DNA of 42,193 nucleotides, from IMG/VR virus record IMGVR_UViG_3300017963_000414, positions 1-42,193 of that record. One strand, written 5' to 3'. Each line of letters begins with the position of its first letter. Position 1 is the first letter of the stretch. The translations under genes and the position numbers were made by a program. Below, piece after piece: positions 16,216 to 25,063 of the stretch. Under the pieces are notes generated by a model. The model was given only the letters and a program-made list of their open reading frames with translations, was not told the origin of the DNA and did no database searches. The DNA is from a virus.

Positions 16216-17288
16216 TGGGGATTCGAGTCAAGCACGGAGAGGGCGACATTACGGCCCTGGCGCAACTTGCCGCCTTGGCCGGCGCTACTGAGGCCAGGAC
16301 ACCGCAGGCACCGCGAGTCGATCCCCAAGGGGCCCCGCGAGGCGGCGGCGGTGGTGGCGGCGGCCGAACGCGGACTAGCCGCGGCCCAATGATGGCCGAC
16401 TATGGCCGGCTGCACTACCCGTCTGATCGCGAGCTAGCCGCCGAGGCGAAAACGCGAGAGATGGAGTATCAGCGGAAGTTGATCGAGCAGGAGGAAGCTC
16501 AAAAGCGGGCGATTCCGGTTGACTTCAAGTATACGCCAAAGCAGCGGGCTGAGATTGCAAGGCTTCAAAATGCCAAGCAGCAACTCACACAGAACAAGCG
16601 ATATTCCGAACAGGAAAAGGCGCTGCTTGCGCAGGAGATTGACACGCAAATTGATACAATCAAGCCGACTGGTATTCCCCGCGATCCAAGTGCCCCGCAG
16701 TACCCGGAAGGTCGTGGGCCCGGGGATACGTTCCAGGAGCCGGATGGCTCGTGGTACACGATCGACCAGGACGGCAATAAGAAGCTCATGTTGCGCTACG
16801 ATCAAACAAAAGAATACATTGAGCAGCAGGCTGCAAGGAGGCGAGAGGAGAAGATTCTCGATATTCGACACAAGTTGATTGCAGACAAGATTAAGACGAA
16901 AGATAAGCTCGGTATGGAGTCAGAGCGTTATCGCACACCAGAGGAAGTGGACCAAGCGATGGCGATTATTCTTGGCGAAGCACCGGAAGGTGGGGTGTAT
17001 CGCGAGGACTTGGAGTCTGAATTACGCAAGCGCATTGCCGCGAAGAAAAAGGAAGCTGTGCCGAAAAAGCCGAAGAAACGCGAGTACATTGGATGGGCCC
17101 GCAACCTCGGCGTGAAGGCAACGGAGGAAGAAAAAGGTATGCCGCGTGAAGTGCAGATTGCCCAGGCGTTTTTGCGGGAGGTTGGCCAGCGTGCTGCTGC
17201 TGGTGTCGAACCTCCGGCGCAAATGGCGGACGCTGTGAACCAGGCGACTGCGGTACTGGAGTGGTGGGACGCGAAGAATGCCGATTGA
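16215..17288 (+). CDS. Probable internal virion (ejection) protein with glycine run and coiled coils
   Basis: This 357-residue protein begins at a TAATG junction. A low-complexity segment with eight consecutive Gly (residues ~43-50) is followed by long charged helices, e.g. 'QRKLIEQEEAQKRAIPVDF' and 'RRREEKILDIRHKLIADKI'. There is a short beta motif 'PDGSWYTIDQDGNKKLMLRYD' and a Lys-rich tract near residue 280. No enzyme motif is seen. Position between a small helical protein and the 1513-residue ejection protein (11-base overlap with it) argues for an internal core protein. A tail accessory role cannot be excluded. Confidence 0.5.
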   Translation: MGIRVKHGEGDITALAQLAALAGATEARTPQAPRVDPQGAPRGGGGGGGGRTRTSRGPMMADYGRLHYPSDRELAAEAKTREMEYQRKLIEQEEAQKRAIPVDFKYTPKQRAEIARLQNAKQQLTQNKRYSEQEKALLAQEIDTQIDTIKPTGIPRDPSAPQYPEGRGPGDTFQEPDGSWYTIDQDGNKKLMLRYDQTKEYIEQQAARRREEKILDIRHKLIADKIKTKDKLGMESERYRTPEEVDQAMAIILGEAPEGGVYREDLESELRKRIAAKKKEAVPKKPKKREYIGWARNLGVKATEEEKGMPREVQIAQAFLREVGQRAAAGVEPPAQMADAVNQATAVLEWWDAKNAD

Positions 17289-20200
17289 TCGCGATGTACT
17301 GAACTTCGGCCGGCAATTCAGGGAAGGGGCGCTGGAAGTGCGCGAAAAGGGCGTCAATCAAGATGTCCTGGAGGTTGGCCGCAATCTCAGGGATTATTAT
17401 GCGCAGCAGCCGCCGAAGCGTCAGGAGTTAACGGAGGCGGAGCGCCGCCAGTCTGAGCAGATTATCGAGCGCGAGCGGCTGCTGGCGCAGGCCAGCAAAG
17501 AGCTTGGTGAGTCAAACTGGCCGGGCGTTAAGGCGTATGCAATTGAGGCTGGGGCGGATATTGTCTCGCCGATTGCCAGATTGACCGGCCACGATGAGTA
17601 TGCCGATCGGATGAATCGCTTCGCGGATGCGGTCGAGCAGGTCCAGCGAAAGCGCGAGCGTGGCGGGATCGTCCCTGACGTTATTCAGAGCGGCGTCCGC
17701 GGGGCTGGACGATCCCTCACGACAATGGGTGCCGCCGGGATGGCAGGCGGCCCCGCCGCGGCGATTCTCGCGGCCTCCGGCCAGGAGGCGAACCGGGCCA
17801 TTACTGAGGGGCGGGACGCCGGGCTGAAGGGCACCAAACTGGCCGGCTATGCAGTTAGCCAGGGCGTTATCGAGGGAGCCCCGGCCGCGGTCATGCAGAA
17901 AATGGGCCTGGGGGGCGTCGAAACCATGGTTGCAGGGAAGCAGGCCGTGGCTGGCGGGGTCCGCGAGGGACTAAAGCGGCTCGGGATGGCAATCGCCCAG
18001 GAAGTCCCGGAAGAACTCGTGACTGAGATCAGCCACGGCGTGGCCGCGAAGGTGGCCGACGTGGACCCCGAGGCCCTCACGAAAGACAGCCTCAGGCAGA
18101 TAGTCAATGAAACGACAGTTCAGACGGTGATTGCGTTGGCATTTGCCGGGTCCCCGGGGATCGTGCGGCAGATGAGTCGCGAAAAGGTGGCTCGGGTGAC
18201 TGGCGAGATCGTGGCCTACGCCAAAGAGGGGCGGGTCCCATCGCGGAAAACCTGGAAGAAATGGGGCCTGGCTCCCGAGTACGGCGAGTCTCGCAAGCAG
18301 CGGAGGGCGTTCACGGAGGAAGTAAGTAAGGCGTTTACGGCCGCTCCAGAGGCCCGAGGGGCCGAGACGGCCCAGGAGCCGGCCAAGGCCCAGGAGGCCG
18401 TGAGCGAGCCGCAGACGGACGCTGACAGGGCGGTAGCGGCCCAGGAATCGCCGGCCGTCGAGCCGCAAAAGGCATGGGAAGTATTTAAGGTGGGGAAGAC
18501 GACCGTAGTAAAGAACCCCACGATTCAGGACAGGCAAGAAATATCGGCAGAGTTCAGAGGGAAGTATCCCAGCGCCCCGAAGGGCGAGCCAAGGACGAGA
18601 AGTACGACAGACTCCGAGGGTAACGTATACCTCTGGATAGCTGATAAGACTCACGCCGAGATCGAGCCGGCAATCAGCCGGAGGTACGGCACGGCAGTCA
18701 GTCAGAACCCGCCTGTAGCCGCTGAGCCGGCCAGGGTCCTCCAGCAGAGGGCCATCGGGATCGCCGGCAACCTAACGACGGAGGCCCTGGAGTCAGGTGC
18801 TCCGCTTCCGGCGGACGGCATTCACGCGCCAGAAACGGCCGCCAAGCCAGGGGAGAGGAAGAAGTCGCCCGTAGCCTCGAAAGCACGGGCGGCGGCCGAA
18901 GACCTTGTGTCGATAGCGTCCCCGGTCGCAGCCGGTGGGCGGCGGGCCAGGCGAGCGGGGCATATCCTGCGTGGCCAGATGGCTCGTGCGGCCCAGTGGG
19001 ATGAGGCGTCTAAGCATTCGCTCGATAAGATTGAGCGGTCGTTCTACAAGATGTCACCCGATGAGCGACTTGAATTCATCGACCGCATGGAGTCTGGGAC
19101 AGAGCAGCCGGGTGAGTTGAACGCCGTCGCAAAGGTAATCCGAGGTGAGTTGGACGCGGCGCGGGAGCGTGTCCAAAAGGTCGGGAAGCTGTCGAAATTC
19201 AACGAAGACTACTTCCCTCACCTGTGGAAATCCAGCCCAGAAGCGGACACGGTGCTCGGTCAGATTTTCCGGGAGACCTATCGGAAGTCTGGCTTCCTCC
19301 GTAAGCGGGTTATCCCGACTGTAAAGGAAGGTCGTGAGGCTGGCCTTGAACTAGTGACTGACAACCCGGCTGAGTTGGCGTTCATGCGGATTCACCACAT
19401 GAACGAATATGCGGCGAAGACGGAGGCAATGGGGCTGCTGAAGCAACACGGCCTAGCTGTGTTCGTGCCGGCCAGCCTGGAGAAAGATTATCTGCCGAGT
19501 GGGTTCAGGTTTGTCGATGATCCGTCGTTTTTAGTGCAAACGTCCGGAGACGTGACAGTCACCGAAGTGTTCGACAAACTACTCGTTGATCAACTCACGT
19601 CAGTCGCAAACTCTCTGGGAGTAGCGACAAGACGGGTAACGAAGCTGGAGTCTTTCGGTGAGACCGTCACGACAAAGAAGGGGCGGCGGATCATCAAGAC
19701 GCGGACGGGGACCCCCGTAGCGACACTCGCACACGAGATCGGGCATAATATTGGCGAAATCTACGGCCTGTACGATTACATGGTCGAGAATGGCGGTAAG
19801 GCGGTGCGGCGGGAGTTGGACGCGCTGTCGTCACTCCGCGTCGAGAGATCGATACCAGAGACGGAAGGGTTCGTCGAATACTCCAAGACGCCAGAGGAGC
19901 AGGAGGCTGTTATCTTGGAGGCGTGGCTTGCAGCGCCGGAGAAAATGCGGGAAGTTGCGCCGGAGGTAACTGGGATGTGGCAAGACTTCCTGGCTGCCAA
20001 CGAGCCGCTGAGCCCGCTGCTAATGCTGGACCGCTCGCTCGTGCTTGGGACGCAGGAGCAGACGATTACACAACAGGGCGTGAGGGTATTGGGGCGGTGG
20101 GCGATGCCGAATGAGGTCGCTGGCATGATTGATAACCAGTTATCTCCTGGGTTGAGGGCCAACCCGAACGTCGCTGTTCGCACGCTGTACAACACCGCGC

Positions 20201-21819
20201 GAGCGTTCGGTAACGCAATGAATCAAGCTAGCCTGTCGCTGTCCGGGTTCCATGCACTCAATGTTATGACTGACGCGATCGCCACGCAGACTGGCGTGTC
20301 GATTCTCAAGATGCTCCGCGGTAACGTGTCGCAGGGAGCCAAAGAGTTGGTCACGGCCCCCTTTGCCGGCTTCAAGTCGCTGTGGCAGGGCGATAAGCTA
20401 ATCAAGGCGATGCGCAACGATCTTGACAAGATTAAGAACGACGAACTGGCGTACTTGATTGAAAATATCATCGGGGCAGGCGGCCGGGCCAGCATGGACC
20501 CCAGATACTACAACAGGTCGATCAAATCAATCAGGGATACGCTTTACAACTTACGGTACGGGGCCCCAATGGAAAAGGCGTCCTCTGCCGTCAAGCTCCC
20601 GGTACAGAGCATTTTCGCGACGCTAGAGGCGACGGCAGCGCCTATCATGCAGTACATGGTGCCGCGACTAAAGCTAGGAACGTTCCATTACTTGGCACGC
20701 GACGTGTACAGCAGATGGGGAACGCTTTCCGAGGAGCAAGTTGCGGAGCAACTGACGCAGGCGTGGGATTCAGTCGATAACCGCCTTGGCCAGCTAGCCT
20801 ACGACAATCTGTTTTGGAACCAGTACGTCAAAGATGTGTCCATGTTGGCCGTGCGGTCAGTAGGCTGGAACCTCGGTAGTATCCGTGAGTACGGCGGCGC
20901 AGTTACGGACATCTTTACCACTAAGGAACGGAAGGCACTCGGCGGGGAACTGATTAGCGGCAAGCAGGCTTACGTGATTGGGGCGGCAATTTCGTATGCG
21001 ACCCTCGGAGCTATATTGACCTACCTGCTTACGGGAGAGGCCCCCAGGGAGTTGCGGGATTACTTTTTCCCGCCCACCGGCAATCGGAACCCCGATGGAA
21101 GCGTTGAGCGAATTGGCCTGCCGACCTACTCTCGTGACGTGTATTCGTGGACGCATGATCCGATGCGAACAGCGCATCACAAGGTGCATCCGATGTGGGG
21201 TACTTTCCTGGATATGTGGAGCAATGAGGACTATTACGGAACGGAAATTCGGAACGCAGATGACCCGTTGATGGCCCAGCTAATTGACAGCGTGCAGCAT
21301 GTCGGCGAAGCGTATATACCGTTCAGTGTCAAGAACTATATGCGGATGCGCGAAGCGAAGGAACCGGCTGTCCAGGCGGCTGTTACGAGCGGTCTCGGAA
21401 TCACGTCTGCCCCTGCGTACATCACGAGAAGCAACGCACAGAAGTTGGCGATGCAGTGCCTCGCGAACAAAATCCCGACTGGCTCCAGGACGCGAGAGAA
21501 AGCTGAGAGAAGCAAGAGGCGCAAGGGGCTAGTTCGGCGATTTCGGGCCGACGAGGAAGTTACGCCAGAAGGACTGGAAGGGTTCGCCGGCACAGAGCGA
21601 AAAGGGATTCTGGCGGAATCGAGGCTGACACCGCTCCAGGCGTCAGTCAAGAGACTATCGCTGCGCGAATCGTTGGACGTTTTCCTGCAAGGGACAGCCG
21701 AAGAGCGCAAGCAACTTTGGCCGATCATTGCGGCAAAGCGCAATAACGCGAGAACGATAGACCAAGAGTTGGCTAAGTATTACGTTGAGGTGGCAAACCT
21801 GTTTCTTTCTGAGGAGTAG
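17278..21819 (+). CDS. Large internal virion / DNA-ejection polyvalent protein with zincin motif
   Basis: The protein has 1513 residues and is the largest gene here. The N-terminal third is helical with a Gly/Ala-rich segment near residues 140-165. A low-complexity linker lies near 350-410. Around 560-720 there is helical sequence typical of podovirus internal proteins ('GQMARAAQWDEASKHSLDKIE', 'FNEDYFPHLWK'). A metallopeptidase motif HEIGH occupies residues 819-823, with a downstream Glu near 881 ('LEAWL') as candidate third ligand. The C-terminal ~450 residues ('SLSGFHALNVMTDAI', the hydrophobic stretch 'VIGAAISYATLGAILTYLLTG', 'TRSNAQKLAMQ') resemble the LPD38 domain of large polyvalent proteins. 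It is probably injected with the DNA, where the peptidase could act on the envelope or host proteins. Confidence 0.65.
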   Translation: MPIDRDVLNFGRQFREGALEVREKGVNQDVLEVGRNLRDYYAQQPPKRQELTEAERRQSEQIIERERLLAQASKELGESNWPGVKAYAIEAGADIVSPIARLTGHDEYADRMNRFADAVEQVQRKRERGGIVPDVIQSGVRGAGRSLTTMGAAGMAGGPAAAILAASGQEANRAITEGRDAGLKGTKLAGYAVSQGVIEGAPAAVMQKMGLGGVETMVAGKQAVAGGVREGLKRLGMAIAQEVPEELVTEISHGVAAKVADVDPEALTKDSLRQIVNETTVQTVIALAFAGSPGIVRQMSREKVARVTGEIVAYAKEGRVPSRKTWKKWGLAPEYGESRKQRRAFTEEVSKAFTAAPEARGAETAQEPAKAQEAVSEPQTDADRAVAAQESPAVEPQKAWEVFKVGKTTVVKNPTIQDRQEISAEFRGKYPSAPKGEPRTRSTTDSEGNVYLWIADKTHAEIEPAISRRYGTAVSQNPPVAAEPARVLQQRAIGIAGNLTTEALESGAPLPADGIHAPETAAKPGERKKSPVASKARAAAEDLVSIASPVAAGGRRARRAGHILRGQMARAAQWDEASKHSLDKIERSFYKMSPDERLEFIDRMESGTEQPGELNAVAKVIRGELDAARERVQKVGKLSKFNEDYFPHLWKSSPEADTVLGQIFRETYRKSGFLRKRVIPTVKEGREAGLELVTDNPAELAFMRIHHMNEYAAKTEAMGLLKQHGLAVFVPASLEKDYLPSGFRFVDDPSFLVQTSGDVTVTEVFDKLLVDQLTSVANSLGVATRRVTKLESFGETVTTKKGRRIIKTRTGTPVATLAHEIGHNIGEIYGLYDYMVENGGKAVRRELDALSSLRVERSIPETEGFVEYSKTPEEQEAVILEAWLAAPEKMREVAPEVTGMWQDFLAANEPLSPLLMLDRSLVLGTQEQTITQQGVRVLGRWAMPNEVAGMIDNQLSPGLRANPNVAVRTLYNTARAFGNAMNQASLSLSGFHALNVMTDAIATQTGVSILKMLRGNVSQGAKELVTAPFAGFKSLWQGDKLIKAMRNDLDKIKNDELAYLIENIIGAGGRASMDPRYYNRSIKSIRDTLYNLRYGAPMEKASSAVKLPVQSIFATLEATAAPIMQYMVPRLKLGTFHYLARDVYSRWGTLSEEQVAEQLTQAWDSVDNRLGQLAYDNLFWNQYVKDVSMLAVRSVGWNLGSIREYGGAVTDIFTTKERKALGGELISGKQAYVIGAAISYATLGAILTYLLTGEAPRELRDYFFPPTGNRNPDGSVERIGLPTYSRDVYSWTHDPMRTAHHKVHPMWGTFLDMWSNEDYYGTEIRNADDPLMAQLIDSVQHVGEAYIPFSVKNYMRMREAKEPAVQAAVTSGLGITSAPAYITRSNAQKLAMQCLANKIPTGSRTREKAERSKRRKGLVRRFRADEEVTPEGLEGFAGTERKGILAESRLTPLQASVKRLSLRESLDVFLQGTAEERKQLWPIIAAKRNNARTIDQELAKYYVEVANLFLSEE

Positions 21820-21823
21820 CACT

Positions 21824-22249
21824 ATGAGATTGTTGCAATTGCTTTCGTTGTTGAGACGTGTGCCCGTCCGCGATCTGATTAACTTCCCAGACGACCTGAG
21901 TGACAGCGAGGACGTGCGCCGCTGGACTATGGCGGCTATCGAGACGGGCGTTGTGCTCGCCGAACGTACCGTAATCGAGATCGACGATACGATTCTTGAT
22001 TTCGCTGCCGATTTGGTTGCCAGAGATGAGGCGTGGGCGCTGATTCACGGCGTCGTCCTGGCGGTTATTGAGGGGCGATTCACGGCCGAGCAGAGCCTCC
22101 AATGTTCGCAGGAGCTTCAAGAGGTTACTGAGTGTGCATTCAACCCCATGATGATTTTCGCGATCATCCAGGCCGTCCAGGCTGGTATCAAGATCCTGAA
22201 GGCGCTGCGCGAGGCCCGTCAGCAACGTCAGATTTCATTTGCTGTGTAA
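21824..22249 (+). CDS. Small hypothetical protein after the ejection gene
   Basis: The protein has 141 residues from ATG 21824, with GAGGAG ten bases upstream; a longer frame from 21785 would run into the previous gene. The start 'MRLLQLLSLLRRVPVRDL' is short and amphipathic. The centre ('IEIDDTILDFAADLVARDEAWALIHGVVLAVIEG') and the end ('MMIFAIIQAVQAGIKILKALREARQQ') are hydrophobic helices, perhaps membrane-associating. The stop TAA is immediately followed by the strong ribosome site of the lipoprotein gene. It could belong to a lysis cassette, but nothing in it is diagnostic. Confidence 0.5.
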   Translation: MRLLQLLSLLRRVPVRDLINFPDDLSDSEDVRRWTMAAIETGVVLAERTVIEIDDTILDFAADLVARDEAWALIHGVVLAVIEGRFTAEQSLQCSQELQEVTECAFNPMMIFAIIQAVQAGIKILKALREARQQRQISFAV

Positions 22250-22259
22250 GGAGGTACCT

Positions 22260-23252
22260 GTGAGACGACTGCTCTTGATTCTGCTGTTAGCGTTGCCGGG
22301 TTGTGTGCCCATGTCGGACGGCGCATGCCCGGATGATGATTGTGATAAGTGCCCGAAGGGCGGCTGTCCGTCGCAGGAATTGCCGATCCCAGAGCCCGGC
22401 GACCCGATCGTCGATCCAGAGCCGGAGCCGTTCGATCAGCTTTACGAATACCTGAAAGCGACCTGCCGTGTACGCGGCGGAGGTTCCGGCGGGAGTGGGT
22501 GCTGTTTTGCGATTGACGACAAGTACGTCTACGTACTCACTTGCCGGCACGTCGTCGGGCGAACGAAGACATTCATTGTCGAGTTCTGGTTGGACGGCCA
22601 TATCACTGGCGAGTACAAGGCGACGGTCGTGAAGGCCCTGAAAGTTGATGCGGCGATCCTTAAGATTCCGGTGAGTGCGTTCAAGGAGGGCGAGTTACCG
22701 AACGCAATTCCTATCGGCGAGGCGTCCCCGGAAGAGGATACCGCGATTATTTCGATCGGCTGCCCAGGGCTCTCATGGCAATCGCTATGGGAGGGGCATG
22801 TCAAGGGGGGCGCGAACATGAGCCCAAAGTACAACGGCGGCCGGACAAGCTTCACGTTCGTCCCGCCGCCTAAAGGTGGCCGGTCTGGCTCCGCGATCTT
22901 CCAGGACGGCAAGATTGTCGGAATCTTGTGGGGTTCCGATGGCGGGATCGGCTACGCCGTGCGCTGCGAGGATTTTCGCAAGGGGGCCCTGAGTGCGATT
23001 GGCAGCCAGGAGGGTTCCGGTAATTTCTTTTTCAGGGCCGACTGGTGCCGATTCTGTCCGCAGATGAACGAGATTGTAGTTCAGTTGGTCCAGGAGGGGG
23101 TCGACATCCAAGTGATTGACTATGACGAGAATACGACGTTCGCCGAGATGTACGAGATCGGTGGCCTGCCGGCCTACGTGAACCGGCTGGGCGAGACGCT
23201 TTCTGGGGTACAGCCGATCGACCGGCTGCGCGAATTCTACGGGAGGGAATAG
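22260..23252 (+). CDS. Lipoprotein: trypsin-like serine protease fused to a thioredoxin domain
   Basis: The protein has 330 residues. GTG 22260 is preferred because AAGGAGG lies just upstream; the longer 22239 frame overlaps the previous gene. A lipoprotein signal 'RRLLLILLLALPGC' gives lipidated Cys15. A Cys-rich patch and a Pro/Glu linker (to ~60) follow. The protease domain carries His97 (TCRHVV), Asp130 (VDAAIL) and Ser209 (GRSGSA), a full catalytic triad in trypsin/HtrA order. Residues ~252-330 are a thioredoxin-fold domain with W-C-R-F-C at 262-266 and the cis-Pro motif 'GLPAY'. It would be membrane-anchored outside the cytoplasm. It lies between the ejection protein and the holin-like gene, so lysis, envelope processing or superinfection exclusion are possible roles. 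Confidence 0.8.
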   Translation: MRRLLLILLLALPGCVPMSDGACPDDDCDKCPKGGCPSQELPIPEPGDPIVDPEPEPFDQLYEYLKATCRVRGGGSGGSGCCFAIDDKYVYVLTCRHVVGRTKTFIVEFWLDGHITGEYKATVVKALKVDAAILKIPVSAFKEGELPNAIPIGEASPEEDTAIISIGCPGLSWQSLWEGHVKGGANMSPKYNGGRTSFTFVPPPKGGRSGSAIFQDGKIVGILWGSDGGIGYAVRCEDFRKGALSAIGSQEGSGNFFFRADWCRFCPQMNEIVVQLVQEGVDIQVIDYDENTTFAEMYEIGGLPAYVNRLGETLSGVQPIDRLREFYGRE

Positions 23253-23253
23253 G

Positions 23254-23520
23254 ATGAGATGGCTTGCGTGTGGGCCGATATGGGGAATGGCTGTGCTCTT
23301 GGCGACCGAGGGGGCCCCGGGGATTCCGCAAATCGCCCCGGAGATGCTTCAGGGCGGGGCCCTGGCGGTCCTCGGCTGGACAATATACTATGTGCTGTCG
23401 AGAGTCGGCCCGGCCCACACGAAGGCCCTGACAGAGCAGCGAGATGCCTTCCTGGAGGCTTTGGCTGCTGAGCGGAAGGAGATTCGAGAACTGCTTGCGG
23501 CGCTCAGGAGGCCAGACTGA
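23254..23520 (+). CDS. Holin-like small membrane protein
   Basis: The protein has 88 residues from ATG 23254, two bases after the lipoprotein stop, with GGAGGG upstream. It has a short hydrophobic N-terminus (residues ~1-17), one clear transmembrane helix ('GGALAVLGWTIYYVLSRV', ~34-52) and a charged C-terminal coiled coil ('EQRDAFLEALAAERKEIRELLAAL'). The size, single or double membrane helix, charged tail and place at the end of the late operon just before a terminator fit a holin or other lysis-membrane protein. No endolysin is seen next to it, so the assignment is tentative. Confidence 0.5.
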   Translation: MRWLACGPIWGMAVLLATEGAPGIPQIAPEMLQGGALAVLGWTIYYVLSRVGPAHTKALTEQRDAFLEALAAERKEIRELLAALRRPD

Positions 23521-23544
23521 GCGTATTGCGGGTGGGGCGGGACT

Positions 23545-23575
23545 GAGCCGGCCACGTCCATGGCCGGCTCTTTTT
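23545..23575 (+). terminator. Strong rho-independent terminator closing the late operon
   Basis: GAGCCGGCCA (23545-23554) and TGGCCGGCTC (23561-23570) pair perfectly around the six-base loop CGTCCA and are followed by TTTTT. It ends the rightward late transcript before the lysogeny region. Confidence 0.92.
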
Positions 23576-23580
23576 CTGCG

Positions 23581-23830
23581 CGGGTGTAACTACACCCGAA
23601 TCTGTCCCCCAGTGTCCCCTATTGTCCCCAATTGACCAAGACAACAAGAGTCGGGATTGACGTAACCTACGGCCAGTAAGTAGGATATGACACATGCCAT
23701 TTTCCCCGCAAATGACCCACTACCAGGCCGCCTAGTTTCCGGGGTGTTACCCTAAGTCCTTTCCTGGCGACGACTTGCAGGGCAACCGCCACGCCCGGCG
23801 GAAATCCAATAACACCCTCTTTACACCCGG
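23581..23830. promoter_or_regulatory. Candidate phage attachment region: phased short repeats before the integrase
   Basis: This gene-free stretch of 383 bases (23521-23903) holds two repeat families. GGGTGTWA-type sites occur five times. Two face each other in the 18-bp palindrome CGGGTGTAACTACACCCG (23581-23598). The others are at 23742-23749 (+), 23810-23817 (-) and 23821-23828 (-), the last two 11 bp apart. TGTCCCC occurs three times at exactly 10-bp spacing (23603, 23613, 23623). Short sites repeated on the helical turn next to an integrase gene are typical of arm-type integrase and excisionase sites of attP. They could instead be operators. No core match to a tRNA 3' end is recognised. 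Confidence 0.45.
23657..23686 (+). promoter_or_regulatory. Possible sigma70-type promoter for the integrase
   Basis: TTGACG (23657-23662) and TAGGAT (23681-23686) are separated by 18 bases. The match is moderate and would give a leader of about 200 bases to the integrase. It lies within the repeat region, so repressor or Int binding could control it. Confidence 0.3.
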
Positions 23831-23903
23831 AGACTTCCTAGTTATGCTAAATTAGTGTGAATTGGTTCGGAAATGTAGTATACTTCCTTGGAGGGCGGTT
23901 GAC

Positions 23904-25061
23904 ATGGTGCGCCCCGAAGTCGCTGAGTACCGAGAGTGGAAGCTAGCCCGCCCCGACTGGCCTCTGACGGTCCATCCGAGCGGCCAGTGGAGTAAAAAGG
24001 TCAGGGGGCGTGTCCACTACTTCGGCCCGCTGACCGATCCCGACCGGGCGCTGCGACTCTGGCTCCAGGAGCGCGACCACCTGCTGGCCGGGCTAATCCC
24101 GCCGACTCAGAACGGCAGCATGACGGTCGGGGAACTGGTCGCCAGGCATCTCATGGACGTAGACGACCGGATCGTCACTGGCCAGCTTTCACCCAGGACT
24201 CGCCACGACTATCAGGCCGCCAGTCAACTCCTGGAGGATACCCGGCTCGCCGGGGTGCCGATCGCGTCTCTCGGGCCAGAGCACTTCACAGCGGTCCAGA
24301 GCGCCATGGAGCGCCGGGGCTGGGGCCCATCGACGATGCGAAATCGCATCACGGCCGTCCGGACTGTCTTCCGCTGGGGTCGTGAGATGGGGCTGTACGA
24401 CCGAGAGGTTCGCTATGGCCCGAGATTCAAGGCACCTGGAATCCACGCAATCGAGTACGAGCGAGAGGAGCGCGGTGTATCTCGCTTTCTGGACCGGGAG
24501 GTAATTCTGGCGGCACTTCGGGTCGCAGAGCCCAGTATGCGGGTTGCGATCCTGCTAGGGATCAACTGCGGCTTCTATCAGAGTGATACGGTCGCCGTGA
24601 CGCTCGACCGGCTCCACCTGGACGGCGAGATTCCCTACCATGATTTCCGGCGAGTCAAGACGAAGCGCCGTCGCATGGCGGCCCTTTGGCCCGAGACTGT
24701 TACGGCGATCCTGGATTACCGAGACAACCATCGTAAGCCGGTCGACCAGACGGAGCGGCGACTTCTGCTGACCAGGCGGCGACGCGCACACAGCGGGCGG
24801 GAAGCCCTAGAGCGGGCGTGGTGTAAGCTGCTGGCAGACAAGCATCTCCCTGGTGCCGGAATCGGCTCTCTCCGCCACACCTACGCCACTGTCGTGGACC
24901 TCGTGCCCGATCAAGCCATGATCGACCTTACGATGGGGCACGCCCCAAGATCGCTTCAGAAGCGGGTCTACTCGCAACTCAATCTCAATGAACTAGGGAG
25001 GCTACAGAAAATAGCGAATACTGTACGCGAGTGGTTATTTGATGGATCGGTGCAGGATTAG
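23904..25061 (+). CDS. int: Tyrosine site-specific recombinase (phage integrase), planctomycete-type active site
   Basis: The protein has 385 residues. ATG 23904 is chosen because TTGGAGGG precedes it; a TTG 14 codons upstream lacks a site. N-terminal residues ~1-70 form a small arm-binding-type domain ('WPLTVHPSGQWSKKVRGRVHYFG'). Residues ~85-180 are the SAM-like core-binding domain, and the remainder is catalytic. Visible active-site residues are Arg324 (SLRHTYAT), His346 (MGH) and the nucleophile Tyr356 (VYSQL), plus Lys in 'RVKTKRRR'. The usual first Arg (GxR) is replaced: 'INCGFYQSD' has Tyr225 there. The His three before Arg324 is Gly. The 'LGINCGF' signature is one I associate with Planctomycetota recombinases. 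It would integrate and excise the phage. Confidence 0.85.
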   Translation: MVRPEVAEYREWKLARPDWPLTVHPSGQWSKKVRGRVHYFGPLTDPDRALRLWLQERDHLLAGLIPPTQNGSMTVGELVARHLMDVDDRIVTGQLSPRTRHDYQAASQLLEDTRLAGVPIASLGPEHFTAVQSAMERRGWGPSTMRNRITAVRTVFRWGREMGLYDREVRYGPRFKAPGIHAIEYEREERGVSRFLDREVILAALRVAEPSMRVAILLGINCGFYQSDTVAVTLDRLHLDGEIPYHDFRRVKTKRRRMAALWPETVTAILDYRDNHRKPVDQTERRLLLTRRRRAHSGREALERAWCKLLADKHLPGAGIGSLRHTYATVVDLVPDQAMIDLTMGHAPRSLQKRVYSQLNLNELGRLQKIANTVREWLFDGSVQD

Positions 25062-25063
25062 CC

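Noticed and set aside
17971-18654. Minus-strand frame of 227 codons
   Set aside because: It lies wholly inside the 1513-residue ejection gene, has no ribosome site and an Arg/Leu/Gly composition typical of antisense frames in GC-rich DNA.
23603-23629. CRISPR array
   Set aside because: The repeats are only 7 bases with 3-base gaps; there are no spacers of CRISPR size, nor any such array elsewhere in the window.
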